DNA of 64,000 nt from contig JABIFG010000003.1 of the NCBI GenBank assembly GCA_018650795.1, forward strand, positions 22,232 to 86,231, given 5' to 3'. This document shows positions 1 to 9,433 of the stretch, piece after piece. The number at the start of each line of letters is the position of its first letter. The first letter of the stretch is position 1. Position numbers and translations under genes: made by a program. The notes beneath the pieces were generated by a model. That model worked only from the letters and a program-made list of their open reading frames with translations, was not told the DNA's origin and searched no databases. This DNA comes from Fidelibacterota bacterium. GTDB taxonomy: Bacteria > Fidelibacterota > UBA8477 > JABMPR01.

Positions 1-437
1 TCCTACAACACATGACTGGTATTCTCCATGGACATTTTATACGGGTTCTAGCTCAAAACGTCAACCCTCTGGATAAGTTCATTCGTGTTATGGATAAGGT
101 TGCCACCAGCATTAGCCGTGTACCTATCTCAAGATTGAGCGAGCTCAAAGCTCGATTCCCTGCAATTTGGGAAGAGCTGGAAGCCTTTCGTATGGCTCGT
201 CGAGATGATTTTTTTGCTATTTTGAAAGAAGGGGAATCTCAGGGGTTAATTCGATCAAACCTTGATTTGGAGAAGGTAGCCACCCTCTTCATGAACATTA
301 TTAATCAGGTTTTTCAACCTGAATTTTTTCTCCAGAACCAGCTAGTACCCAAAGATATTATCAAACTGTTTAGAGATATTTTCTTAAGGGGAATTGTCAC
401 TGAAAAAGGTCTAAAACACATAGAGGAAAAAATATGA
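1..437 (+). CDS. TetR/AcrR-family regulator, C-terminal part (5' truncated by window)
   Basis: The frame is open to the left edge (codons for Leu-Gln-His precede the first Met at 12), so the N-terminal DNA-binding domain lies outside the window. The visible ~144 residues are all-helical and match the ligand-binding half of TetR/AcrR repressors in style, with an amphipathic segment near 'ATLFMNIINQVFQP' typical of the dimer-forming helices. The stop overlaps the start of the RND transporter by ATGA, so it is the first visible gene of an exporter operon and probably represses it. The family call rests on overall composition, length and operon context, because the helix-turn-helix is not visible. 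Confidence 0.6.
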   Translation, partial: LQHMTGILHGHFIRVLAQNVNPLDKFIRVMDKVATSISRVPISRLSELKARFPAIWEELEAFRMARRDDFFAILKEGESQGLIRSNLDLEKVATLFMNIINQVFQPEFFLQNQLVPKDIIKLFRDIFLRGIVTEKGLKHIEEKI

Positions 438-2734
438 AACAGTGGTTTATCAATCAGTCAGTGGATCACCCGAAACGCAGTATTATTGTCACCATGCTCA
501 TTACCATAATCATGGGATCAGGGATCCAACATTTTGTTGTTGAAGATGACTTTATGAAAATGCTGCCCCAGGATATTCAATCCATGGTAACAATGAATGA
601 ACTGAAGGATGAGTTTGGCAACACTGACCTCATGTTCCTGGGCTTTGGCAAGCGCGGCGTTGATGCCCTGAATGCCAAGAGCCTGGCAACCCTTTGGGAT
701 TTGTCCCATGAGCTGGAAGAAATTGACCAGGTTGATGAGATCATGTGTATCTCCACCTCCGACAAGATGGAGAGTATTGAAGGATTTCTGGAAATTTCAG
801 CTTTACAGGAATATCGCGATCTCGATGCAGAGGAGATTGAAGTTCTACGTAACTACCTGGATGATAATTCCAAAATTAGAACCAGAAATCTGGGAGAACG
901 TGGTGATTACTTTAATATTATTATCCGCCCCGTTGTAGACGCAAAAAATGATGTCTTGGTTAGCGATTTGGAAAGAGTAGTGGCCGCACATCTGTCCGAC
1001 TACGATGTACATTGGGGGGGCCAGGCCTATCTTACTGGTGCTTTACCGGTGATGATCCGAAATGATGTGATGGGACTCATGCGAGCTGGATTAATCGGTA
1101 TGCTGCTCATACTGCTTTTCAGCTTGAGAAACGTTCCTGCAGTAGGTACGATTCTGGCAACTATTATCCTCTCCCTGATCTTTATGTTTGGTTTTAATGG
1201 ATGGATGCTCTACCTGACGAAATCAGACAAATTTATGTTTGGCGTCCTGAACACATCCATGCCCATCATTCTGCTAACCATTGCCAATTCTTATGGTGTG
1301 CATGTCATTACTAAATTTTTCAGGAAAATGCGAACCAACAAGGACCCGAGGGCTGCAGTTGAGGCGAGTCTTAATTCCCTTATTTTACCCATTTTCCTAA
1401 CTGCAATTACGACCGTTGCTGCATTTTTATGTATGGTTTTCGCTCCACTGGAGCCCCTCATTGGATATGGCTTTTCAATCTCATCAGGAATCCTGTGGGC
1501 CTGGATCTTATCAACTGTCTTTCTGCCTTCTATCCTCGTTTTGAAGAAATGGAATCCTGACGCATCAGCTGTTTCTCATGCCAGTCATTTTGAAAGATTT
1601 GTCATCGCATTTGGTGAGCAGGTCATCAAGCGACCAAAAACAGTCCTAATTGGCGCGGCAGTGGTAATTATTGTCGGTATTGCCGGGATCTTCAAACTAA
1701 ATATTGAAGTGAATATGAAAGCTTTCTTCAAACCCGATAATCCCATTCGAGAGAGCCTTGAGTTCATGGATAGTGAGATGACAGGAACCATGGATCTTCA
1801 ATTGTTGATCAATGCGGATCTCCGCTCCCCTGAGGTATTAACCCGGATAGAGAGTATCCAGGAATTCATGGAGGAACATGAATCCGTAACTCTATCCATT
1901 TCAATTGCCGATATCATCAAACAAATGCATCGCATGGTAAATGATGATGATCCGGCTTTTGAAACCATCCCTGATTCTCGAGATAAAGTGAACAATTTGT
2001 TCACTATGTATTCCATGTCTGGAGATCCAGATGATTTTAGTTCAATGGTTGATTATGAATATAAGAAGGGTTTAGCGACTTCGATGATGCGGTCAATTTC
2101 CACATCAGAAATCGTTGAACTTGTTGATGAAATTGAAGTTTTTCTCCAGCAGGATGAATACAGTGATCTGAACATTACCATCACGGGTCTGCTCATTGTG
2201 TTTAGAGATCTTGTGGCTTTGATTATACGTAGCTCTTTCATCAGCATTTTCGCCTCAATCCTCATCATAGCCCTCATCGCTGCCTACTCCTTCAAACACT
2301 GGTTATGGGGTTTACTGGCGGTGATCCCCCTGAGCTCAGCTGTAATTTTGAATTTCGGGCTCATGGGAATATTTGGCGTAGATCTTAATCACGTTACCGC
2401 ACTGCTCTCAGCCATTATTATTGGTGTAGGAGTAGATTTTGCCATCCATTATATCAGTCAATTTCGGACTCATCTACACAATCATGGTTTAGACGGAAAG
2501 CTGAGTCGAGAAACCATGCAGGATGTGGGGTTTCCTGTTATCCTGGATGCGGCCTCAAACATGGCATTTGGTGCTCTATTGTTTTCGGTGTTCATTCCAA
2601 TGATTCACATGGGCGGGCTGATGGTTTTTGCCATGGTTTCCACCTCCACCGCTACGCTGACTTTGTTAGCGATATTGCTAGAGATTAATAAAAAACGTCT
2701 GGCCCGCATTGAAGGCATTAACGTTCCAGAATAA
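434..2734 (+). CDS. RND-superfamily exporter (MMPL/hopanoid-exporter type)
   Basis: Predicted inner-membrane exporter of 766 residues with the duplicated RND plan. A first membrane helix lies near residues 17-35, followed by a periplasmic loop, a cluster of about five helices at ~210-375 ending near 'STVFLPSILVLKKW', then a second helix (~405-425), a second periplasmic loop and a final cluster at ~600-755 that includes 'GVGVDFAIHYISQF'. It lacks the length of HAE-type AcrB pumps (~1000 residues) and fits the MMPL or 'predicted exporter' class that moves lipids or other hydrophobic molecules. GAGG precedes the ATG, which overlaps the TetR stop. The LolA-like and barrel genes that follow suggest a lipid or lipoprotein route to the outer membrane. 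The substrate is unknown. Confidence 0.85.
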   Translation: MKQWFINQSVDHPKRSIIVTMLITIIMGSGIQHFVVEDDFMKMLPQDIQSMVTMNELKDEFGNTDLMFLGFGKRGVDALNAKSLATLWDLSHELEEIDQVDEIMCISTSDKMESIEGFLEISALQEYRDLDAEEIEVLRNYLDDNSKIRTRNLGERGDYFNIIIRPVVDAKNDVLVSDLERVVAAHLSDYDVHWGGQAYLTGALPVMIRNDVMGLMRAGLIGMLLILLFSLRNVPAVGTILATIILSLIFMFGFNGWMLYLTKSDKFMFGVLNTSMPIILLTIANSYGVHVITKFFRKMRTNKDPRAAVEASLNSLILPIFLTAITTVAAFLCMVFAPLEPLIGYGFSISSGILWAWILSTVFLPSILVLKKWNPDASAVSHASHFERFVIAFGEQVIKRPKTVLIGAAVVIIVGIAGIFKLNIEVNMKAFFKPDNPIRESLEFMDSEMTGTMDLQLLINADLRSPEVLTRIESIQEFMEEHESVTLSISIADIIKQMHRMVNDDDPAFETIPDSRDKVNNLFTMYSMSGDPDDFSSMVDYEYKKGLATSMMRSISTSEIVELVDEIEVFLQQDEYSDLNITITGLLIVFRDLVALIIRSSFISIFASILIIALIAAYSFKHWLWGLLAVIPLSSAVILNFGLMGIFGVDLNHVTALLSAIIIGVGVDFAIHYISQFRTHLHNHGLDGKLSRETMQDVGFPVILDAASNMAFGALLFSVFIPMIHMGGLMVFAMVSTSTATLTLLAILLEINKKRLARIEGINVPE

Positions 2735-2761
2735 TATTTTTTTAAACAGAAGGATTTTGAA

Positions 2762-3526
2762 ATGAAGACCATTACTCAACACTTGTTTACAGCAATGCTC
2801 CTGATGCTTCCGATGATTTTAGTCGCTGAAACTGGTTATGAATTGGCCAAGGCCATGGAAGACAAGACCGCACCAGCAGATATGAAATCTAACATGACTA
2901 TGGTCCTGACTAATAAACAGGGCAAGACCAGAGAATCAACTATCCGCTCTATTACTGCTGATGACAATCGGAAACAAATCATCTGGTTTCTTGCTCCAGC
3001 CGATGACAAGGGTGTTGCATTCTTAAAGATTGAGCATGCAAAAAAAGATGATGAAATGCGACTATGGCTACCTGCATTCAAAAAGGTACGTCGCATCAGC
3101 TCAAAGAAAAAGGCTGATTCATTTATGGGTTCTGATCTGAGTTACGAAGATATGACCTCACGCGAGCTGGATGAGTACACTTATGAAATCTTAGGCGAAA
3201 AAGTTATTGATGGAGTTGATTGCCATATTCTGGAGAGTACTCCAAAAGCGGGGGTTACGCGCACATATAAAAGATTCGTTACTTATGTGAGTAAAGCTGA
3301 TTTAGTATCCATCCTGGATGAGGCCTTTGACACAAGAGACAAGCTATTAAAGCGACGCGTGATGAAATTTCGTAAGGACAAAGGCTATGACCTACCCGTT
3401 GAAATCTTTGTAGAGAATGTTCAAAAAAACACCAATACACGTCTCATCTTCAGTGATCAAGAAGTGGATACTGGTGTCAAAGAAGATCTCTTTCAAGAAA
3501 AGAATTTAAAACGGATGCCTAAATAG
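2762..3526 (+). CDS. Outer membrane lipoprotein-sorting protein (LolA-like)
   Basis: A 254-residue exported protein. A signal peptide (MKTITQHLFTAMLLMLPMILVA) is followed by a mature LolA/LolB-like beta sheet. The stretch 'KKVRRISSKKKADSFMGSDLSYEDM' is the hallmark of the LolA-like family often named outer membrane lipoprotein-sorting protein, which recurs next to RND exporters. Family members have a hydrophobic cavity for acyl chains, so this is probably the periplasmic carrier for whatever the preceding exporter releases. AAGGA lies 7 bases before the ATG and the gap to the exporter is 27 bases. It is distinct from canonical LolA, and the cargo cannot be deduced. Confidence 0.8.
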   Translation: MKTITQHLFTAMLLMLPMILVAETGYELAKAMEDKTAPADMKSNMTMVLTNKQGKTRESTIRSITADDNRKQIIWFLAPADDKGVAFLKIEHAKKDDEMRLWLPAFKKVRRISSKKKADSFMGSDLSYEDMTSRELDEYTYEILGEKVIDGVDCHILESTPKAGVTRTYKRFVTYVSKADLVSILDEAFDTRDKLLKRRVMKFRKDKGYDLPVEIFVENVQKNTNTRLIFSDQEVDTGVKEDLFQEKNLKRMPK

Positions 3527-3535
3527 GTTTAAGCA

Positions 3536-4894
3536 ATGAAGAAACTAATTCCTGTCATTCTTATCCTGGTGCTAGCACCTCTAGCCAGCTTTGCTCAATT
3601 CAATATCTCAGGTAATTTGACACCATCTGGTATGTTAAGAATAAGTGATGCCTCCCTCATCGATCTCCCCTTCCGTCTTGGAAATATCTCAGTCGATTAC
3701 GCGTATGGAGATTTTGAGTTAAAGACCAGCACTGCACTGGAGACCCGTTGGAATAATCCTGAAATTAACGAAGATATGCTTCAGTTGAGAGAAGCCTATC
3801 TGATGTGGTATCCTGCTTTTGGTGAAGTAAAGCTGGGCAAAATGATCCATGCCTGGGGTGCTGCTGATGCCAACAATCCTACTGATAATCTGAGCCCATA
3901 TGACTACTATTATATGTTTCTCACAGGCACAGATCGGAAACTGGGTTCCCTGAGTCTGGCTGGGAAAACATATTTCGGAGATGCCCAGCTTGAACTCGTT
4001 GTTCTGCCAGGATTTGAAGCAAACCGCTTCCCGCTTAATGAGCCTGATTTTCCCATTAACCTGCCTGTGCCAGAGGATGCTCAGTATTTCATGCCTGAGA
4101 ACGAACTGGAGTTCGGTGCCAGATTTCAATATGCCCTTGGAATCGGGGATATTTCGGCTTCATACTTCAAGGGGAATGATCGTTCATTCTCCCCGGCGGG
4201 CTTAGAAATCGATCTTGCCGCATTAATGAGTGGTGCTCTTCCTTTTACCAATCATCTTACCTATAGGGAAACCGATGTCATCGGTTTGGATGCAGTCCTC
4301 TTCCCTGGGAATTGGACCCTGCGAGGTGAGTTCGGATATTTTCGTACCCAGACTCCGGATATTGATTATACCATGTCGAAATTCACCTATGATGCTGATT
4401 ATTTACAAACGGTTCTTCAGGTTGAATATTCATTTGCCAACACGGTTCAGCTAATGGCCCAATACATCAATAATAACACCCTCTCCGAGGATATAGCTTT
4501 AGAAAAGGATGCAACTTTTCTGACACTTGAAGCCATGCTGCAGGATACCAGTAATCACATGCTAGATCCAATGCGGGCGCAATTTAGTAGTTTTGGTATA
4601 CCGCCATTTTCTGCAGGCATGGGGACACCATTTGCAATGATTTCAGATCAGGTCGTGATGCTTTCCTCCATGGTTACCATCATGGATAATGACCTTGAAC
4701 TGGGCGGGATGATTATGATTAATCTGGCTGAGACAGGCTATATGGCCAACCTCAATTCAAGTTATACACTCTGGGAAGGATTGAGCCTGGATGCCTCCCT
4801 TGCATACTTTATAGGGGGTGATGAGCTGGATAATAAGTTCAAACAACTTGAGGATTTTTCAAATCTAAATCTGGGGTTCAACGCTAGCTTTTAA
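3536..4894 (+). CDS. Outer-membrane beta-barrel protein (DUF1302-like)
   Basis: A 452-residue protein with a signal peptide ending near 'LASFAQF', followed by alternating polar and aromatic strands throughout ('GDFELKTSTALETRW', 'EVKLGKMIHAWGAAD', 'LELGGMIMINLAETGY') and a C-terminal Phe ('NLGFNASF'). These are the usual marks of an outer-membrane beta barrel. The 'GKMIHAWGAADANNPTDNLSPYDYY' region resembles barrels of the DUF1302 type that travel with RND exporters and LolA-like proteins. The gene follows the LolA-like gene after 9 bases. It probably supplies the outer-membrane end of the pathway. The exact family was not confirmed by a search. Confidence 0.7.
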   Translation: MKKLIPVILILVLAPLASFAQFNISGNLTPSGMLRISDASLIDLPFRLGNISVDYAYGDFELKTSTALETRWNNPEINEDMLQLREAYLMWYPAFGEVKLGKMIHAWGAADANNPTDNLSPYDYYYMFLTGTDRKLGSLSLAGKTYFGDAQLELVVLPGFEANRFPLNEPDFPINLPVPEDAQYFMPENELEFGARFQYALGIGDISASYFKGNDRSFSPAGLEIDLAALMSGALPFTNHLTYRETDVIGLDAVLFPGNWTLRGEFGYFRTQTPDIDYTMSKFTYDADYLQTVLQVEYSFANTVQLMAQYINNNTLSEDIALEKDATFLTLEAMLQDTSNHMLDPMRAQFSSFGIPPFSAGMGTPFAMISDQVVMLSSMVTIMDNDLELGGMIMINLAETGYMANLNSSYTLWEGLSLDASLAYFIGGDELDNKFKQLEDFSNLNLGFNASF

Positions 4895-4909
4895 CTATAT
4901 TAGGTCACG

Positions 4910-5824
4910 ATGAATCGATTTGACCGAAAATATAAGAAATTAGCCCGAAGTATATCACCCCTGGATCTCACCAGCAACTTCTCTCAGGAAGACTTGAGTT
5001 GGGATGATTTTTTTACAGATAGATCCAACACGAACTCAAGCTCACTCTTCCTGGGGAAATATTCTGAAGATGGCATCAAATTCGTCATGGAACGCTTTGG
5101 TCTGGATCGGCAGGCTCGTCACCTTGGTATCAGGCACCTCGCAGTTGGGGTGGATACCAGAGACCCATACCGCCATCGATTGACTATCTACAATGGACGC
5201 CATCGGGACAGGGATCACATCGTCATGGATTTTGTGGCGAGATACCAGCACCTGGTACCCAAAGATATTGACGCAGATATTGAATATACCCACCAGTTAA
5301 AAGTATTAATGATTGAGTGGCTCCAGTTGCAGAACCCCACCGCTGTTTTTACTCACCGAAGACCTGCCCTCCCTGGTCAACTCTATCCAGGACTCGGATT
5401 GGGAGATCAACTGATGGCCTTGTTTACACTCATGGGGCGACATCTTCAGGTTGATGGGATCATTAACGTTCCCGAGCACTTCCATACCGGCCTCATCTTT
5501 AGCAGGCGCTTCGTATTTTTAAGCCCCCATGTCCAGGCGCTGGTACAACAAATAGGTCAGGATCTCTGGAAGAAATACCGACTAGGGGTAATCGCCTGGG
5601 CAAGTGCCACTGAAAGTATCATTAATATTGAGACGGGACAGCCACAAATCTGGGAACCACGTCGACAAATTATTCCCATCCAGAGCCAGCTAAGGCAGTA
5701 TTTTAAATCCAATGATTATATCGGAATCGCCCAAAACTTAGAAGAAGACAAGGTCTTCAGTTTGGACGAAGAAAAACTACGGGAAGCTTTCTCCAAGATG
5801 GAACAGCCTCCATTTCAGTTTTAA
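4910..5824 (+). CDS. Conserved hypothetical protein, 304 residues
   Basis: I do not recognise a characterised family. No signal peptide or membrane helix is visible, so the protein is probably cytoplasmic. It is rich in Arg, His and Gln. The most distinctive stretch is 'RRPALPGQLYPGLGLGDQLM' followed by 'NVPEHFHTGLIFSRRFVFL' (roughly residues 145-200), which looks like a conserved core. It begins 15 bases after the barrel gene with an AGGT Shine-Dalgarno-like motif, so it is probably the last gene of the exporter operon. A hairpin follows 38 bases after the stop. Its role in that operon is unknown. Confidence 0.6.
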   Translation: MNRFDRKYKKLARSISPLDLTSNFSQEDLSWDDFFTDRSNTNSSSLFLGKYSEDGIKFVMERFGLDRQARHLGIRHLAVGVDTRDPYRHRLTIYNGRHRDRDHIVMDFVARYQHLVPKDIDADIEYTHQLKVLMIEWLQLQNPTAVFTHRRPALPGQLYPGLGLGDQLMALFTLMGRHLQVDGIINVPEHFHTGLIFSRRFVFLSPHVQALVQQIGQDLWKKYRLGVIAWASATESIINIETGQPQIWEPRRQIIPIQSQLRQYFKSNDYIGIAQNLEEDKVFSLDEEKLREAFSKMEQPPFQF

Positions 5825-5861
5825 ATCTTATTAAACGGTAGTTAGGGTATTTTTACTACAG

Positions 5862-5897
5862 AAGATTCCCATGTGGTTTTCTGTAATTGGGAATCTT
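5862..5897. terminator. Perfect 10-bp hairpin between convergent operons
   Basis: AAGATTCCCA and TGGGAATCTT form a perfect 10-bp stem around a 16-base loop, between the convergent + exporter operon and the - TatT-like gene. A long T run sits further right (5985-5993), not directly after the stem, so intrinsic termination is only plausible. The rest of this ~190-base gap shows nothing recognisable. Confidence 0.4.
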
Positions 5898-6014
5898 TGC
5901 CCTTCATGTCAGTCGGTAAATATTTTACCAGCAAAATGGATGTTAAAAGCACCAGGACAGTCAAAATGACTTGAACTGAGGCTGTTTTTTTTTGTCTTTC
6001 CCCACGGAATGATT

Positions 6015-6869
6015 TCATAGATTAAACCAATTTTCCTTTTCTGCTTTGATCATCAGCCTTTCAGCCAGAGCCTTTTCATGGATATTTTCTGGATAATATG
6101 GCAGGTCTGGATTTTGTGTCGCTGTCACCACCTTTGTCAAGAGTTGGTAAAAGAGGTTTTTATCTTTGGCAAGAGGGCAGTAGTATTGAGCCATCAATGT
6201 ATAATTTCCAAAATAGTCTGGTGCGATGCGGATTGATTCCTCAAAGGCTTTTTTAATGCGAGACGTGTCAACTTGAGTTTCTGGATCGCTTCCCAGCAAG
6301 GCACCCTTAAAACGGTAATATGCACCAAAATAAAATGTTGAATCCAAGTCATTAATATGTTCCAGTGTAGCCCAGATAAGCTCACGCTGTCCTTTACGGA
6401 CCAGACTGCTTTTAGTTGTCAGCCACTGCCCATAATTAGCCATGCCCCAATACAATGCTTCGATCGAATTGTCATCAAGACCACGGACTGCCATACCTTC
6501 ATCTCCAGTTGAAAATAGCAGGTTTCGATAGTTGCTGTTTTGTTTGAGAACAGTCTGGCTGGCTTCATAACCTCGCATAAATAGACTATCCTGAGTCTGG
6601 GGAACATGAGTCAAATACTGACCACAATAATAGTAGGCTCTGGAAAGTTTAGCCCAGAGTTCGATGGATGTTGAATCAGATTCTGCAAGTTGCTGAAAGA
6701 CCGCCAGAGCTGCCTGCGCATTTGCTGTATCAGCTCTTAATGACCAGAGGCTATCTGCATATTCAAGGTTGAGTTTTACCGGTTTGTGTCTGTCTGGAGT
6801 GCCTGGAACGTCTGTCGCTGTGCAAGTGAATAAAAGAGTGGTTATATAAATGAAAACAAAAATTCGCAA
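6015..6869 (-). CDS. TatT-like TPR lipoprotein (TRAP T-component family)
   Basis: Helical-repeat protein of about 284 residues, resembling the T component of TRAP transporters (TatT), periplasmic lipoproteins thought to associate with solute-binding partners. Motifs such as 'ELWAKLSRAYYYCGQYL', 'GMANYGQWL' and 'YYFGAYYRFKGALLGSDP' support this. The ORF track starts 46 codons upstream, but that extension has no signal peptide. A TTG at 6869, preceded by GGGGAAGG, gives a lipoprotein signal 'RIFVFIYITTLLFTC', so I place the start there. No TRAP permease or solute-binding gene is nearby. Function beyond the fold is uncertain. Confidence 0.6.
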   Translation of the reverse strand: MRIFVFIYITTLLFTCTATDVPGTPDRHKPVKLNLEYADSLWSLRADTANAQAALAVFQQLAESDSTSIELWAKLSRAYYYCGQYLTHVPQTQDSLFMRGYEASQTVLKQNSNYRNLLFSTGDEGMAVRGLDDNSIEALYWGMANYGQWLTTKSSLVRKGQRELIWATLEHINDLDSTFYFGAYYRFKGALLGSDPETQVDTSRIKKAFEESIRIAPDYFGNYTLMAQYYCPLAKDKNLFYQLLTKVVTATQNPDLPYYPENIHEKALAERLMIKAEKENWFNL

Positions 6870-7100
6870 AGCTGCAGAACCTTCCCCATTCGAGTTAACC
6901 CCCCCTCCTGAAAATCGGCCAAATATAAAGCCTAAGGCTTCGCTATTACAACATGTGTTTGAAGCATATATTAGAAAATATTTAGCCCGGTTCAGACAAC
7001 TTAACAAATAATCAAGAAACTTATATGGACAGCAATCCGCACTCCGAAATCACATCGTTGCCGATTGAAGGCAAGCTGGATTATCTCTACTAGATGAATC

Positions 7101-9359
7101 TTAAAGTGTGATGACGGCCTCAATCAACAACACCAGATCGACAACATCGACAGACGAATCCAGATTCAGATCAGATAATTCTTGAGCCTCCCCCTCCAGA
7201 TTATTACCCTCGATGATCCAATCCGCTAATAGAATTGCATCGGAAATATCAATTTGGCCATCCCGACTGAGATCACCCAGGTGGAAACCAATCCCCCACC
7301 CTTGAATAAGCAGATTGTCCACGGTGAATCCATCACCCTCATAGTAGGTGTCGCTCAATATCCGGAAGCCCAGAATGAGCGATGGAGCGCCAGCGAATGG
7401 AGTCAGATCCAATTCGTCATACACCCAATTTTGCAATCCACTGTAGCCGGGCTCACCTAGTGGTTGAACAGTAGCCCCGTTACCAATGACTGTATAATTA
7501 CCAGCCAGCGCTGTCCAGGTGGCTCCTTCATCGGCTGACGCAACGACCTGACAAAAATCATAATCCAACTCAATATCCCATTTGGCGTTAAAGCTGAGGA
7601 TTAAATTACCATAACCCCTTTGGTCAACAGGGTTAATAAGGGTTACTTCCATAGTGGATAAAGGCGGATAATCACCAAATGGGGAGTCTGTCATCGCCAG
7701 ATCACTTTCATAGGCATCCCCGTTTACATCCCAATCATCTGTAGTGAACCAATTCCCGAAGCCTTCTTCCAGGTCATCGCTAAATAGCGTATCCGGTCCA
7801 CCTAAACTCCAGGAAAAAGTATCAGCCACGGAATATTGGCCATCGATATCGATACTGATTATGAGCTCAGCCGTAGTCCCAGCTCCTGCCTGAACTTCGA
7901 AAACAAGACCTTCCATACCCAGATCAATACTCTCCTGAGGATTCAGGTTGGAAAGATCATAACTTCCGCTTGAGGGGAGAAGACTATTGTCTGGAGACAT
8001 TAGATTAAGGGTTACCATACTATTTTCTGTCGTAAGCCCCTTGTTCTTAACTAATAATTCGCAGGATACTATCTCTCCATTTTCCAGGGGTCCAGTGAGC
8101 AGCAATTCAAAATTTTCAAGCCGGACCCAACTCCCTGCTACACCTGCTAGATGGATATTCATGCTGAGATTATCTTCAGCAATTGGATAAATCATTTCCG
8201 TCGGAGGCCAGAAACCTCCCTGAGCACTAGTACCCACTTCGGGAATAAAGTTTATTATGCCTAACTCTCCATACATATAGTCAATCACATCCCCATTCAT
8301 CAAGTAATTGAGAGTTTCCCAGCCAGTGCCGAAGTGATATGAATTATCGGCGATCAAATCCTGGCCCAATTCCATGTAAATGTCAGCATCCGGAGCAGGT
8401 ATTTCAAGATTGGGATCATAGCTAAATGGTCTCAATAGAAGATTACCATAGCTATGATAATTAAAAACCGTTTGGAATTCATATCCCAAAACAAAATCCC
8501 TAATTGCCTGGGTTTCCGGCTCTGAAAAGGGACTTGTCCCACGATAAGTGTTTGAGCAGTTATCTCCGCTGGATCCGATATTATCATATCCCCATTGATA
8601 ACCCCAGTTTCTATTCAGGTCTACACCGGGTGAATTGGTGCAACCAGGACGACGATTTTTGCGATGCATTCCTCCACCATTGGGATTTGTAGATTCATTG
8701 AAAACATAACCATCCGGGTTAACTACTGGCACAAACCAAATTTCCCGCTCATTCACCAAATAACTCAAGATTTGATCGGTGTTATAGTTTTCAACCAGCT
8801 GCCAGGCGAAATACATCAGGGTCATCATAGCTGCTGGTTCACGGGCATGCGTAAGTGAATTGAGGAATACTTCAGCTTCATCTTCATCGATTTCAGGATT
8901 ATCAGAAATTTTGAAGGCCCATATGGTTCGTCCTTCAAGACTGGTTCCAATACTATCCTTTATAGAAACTAGCCCGGGGTATTGGGTATGCATCAAATCC
9001 ATGTTTTCAATAATTTCAGAATAGGTGTAATACCCACCCATGCTCCCATACCCAAATTCGCGATTGAAATTTTGATTTAGTCTGGATTCATAAAAAGCAC
9101 TCATATCCGAGATGAGCGTTTCCAGCGCTATCCCACTCCTCAGTAGAAGTTGATGCTCTCTTTGGTTCACGATCACATCTACATATACATTCTGGCGAAT
9201 ATCCAGCCCTTCCGGGTCGATACCAAATGCTAGTATTTCAGGAATAATGGCTGAAGTATTCTCACTCCAGATTCTGACCTGGTCATAACGTTCAGTCGCT
9301 AGGGCAAGCTGAGTAATAAAAATGAGTAGCAGGGTATTTGCAAGCAACCGAATTAACAT
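7101..9359 (-). CDS. Secreted M14 zinc carboxypeptidase with dockerin
   Basis: A 752-residue secreted metallocarboxypeptidase. A signal peptide (to about residue 21) is followed by a propeptide-like region, then the M14 catalytic domain (~105-411). Zinc ligands are H171 and E174 in 'HAREPAAM' and H302 in 'NYHSYGN'; the general base is probably E374 in 'FIPEVG'. 'NPDGYVF' and 'GVDLNRNWGYQWG' are family substrate-site motifs. Next come a CARDB-like segment (~412-530), a jelly-roll or MAM-like domain (~535-690) and a C-terminal dockerin with two Ca-binding loops ('GDLSRDGQIDISDA' and 'LNLDSSVDVVDL'). It is a tandem paralogue of the next gene, 74 bases downstream of it in transcription order. Confidence 0.9.
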   Translation of the reverse strand: MLIRLLANTLLLIFITQLALATERYDQVRIWSENTSAIIPEILAFGIDPEGLDIRQNVYVDVIVNQREHQLLLRSGIALETLISDMSAFYESRLNQNFNREFGYGSMGGYYTYSEIIENMDLMHTQYPGLVSIKDSIGTSLEGRTIWAFKISDNPEIDEDEAEVFLNSLTHAREPAAMMTLMYFAWQLVENYNTDQILSYLVNEREIWFVPVVNPDGYVFNESTNPNGGGMHRKNRRPGCTNSPGVDLNRNWGYQWGYDNIGSSGDNCSNTYRGTSPFSEPETQAIRDFVLGYEFQTVFNYHSYGNLLLRPFSYDPNLEIPAPDADIYMELGQDLIADNSYHFGTGWETLNYLMNGDVIDYMYGELGIINFIPEVGTSAQGGFWPPTEMIYPIAEDNLSMNIHLAGVAGSWVRLENFELLLTGPLENGEIVSCELLVKNKGLTTENSMVTLNLMSPDNSLLPSSGSYDLSNLNPQESIDLGMEGLVFEVQAGAGTTAELIISIDIDGQYSVADTFSWSLGGPDTLFSDDLEEGFGNWFTTDDWDVNGDAYESDLAMTDSPFGDYPPLSTMEVTLINPVDQRGYGNLILSFNAKWDIELDYDFCQVVASADEGATWTALAGNYTVIGNGATVQPLGEPGYSGLQNWVYDELDLTPFAGAPSLILGFRILSDTYYEGDGFTVDNLLIQGWGIGFHLGDLSRDGQIDISDAILLADWIIEGNNLEGEAQELSDLNLDSSVDVVDLVLLIEAVITL

Positions 9360-9433
9360 GGATTCCCTATAATGAGATTATAAATATTTGTTAAATAAAT
9401 GTTTCGATTGATAGTTGAATCTACTGTGAAATC

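Noticed and set aside
3719-4129. 136-residue ORF antisense to the barrel gene
   Set aside because: Shadow frame with no initiation signal; the + frame has signal peptide and barrel pattern.
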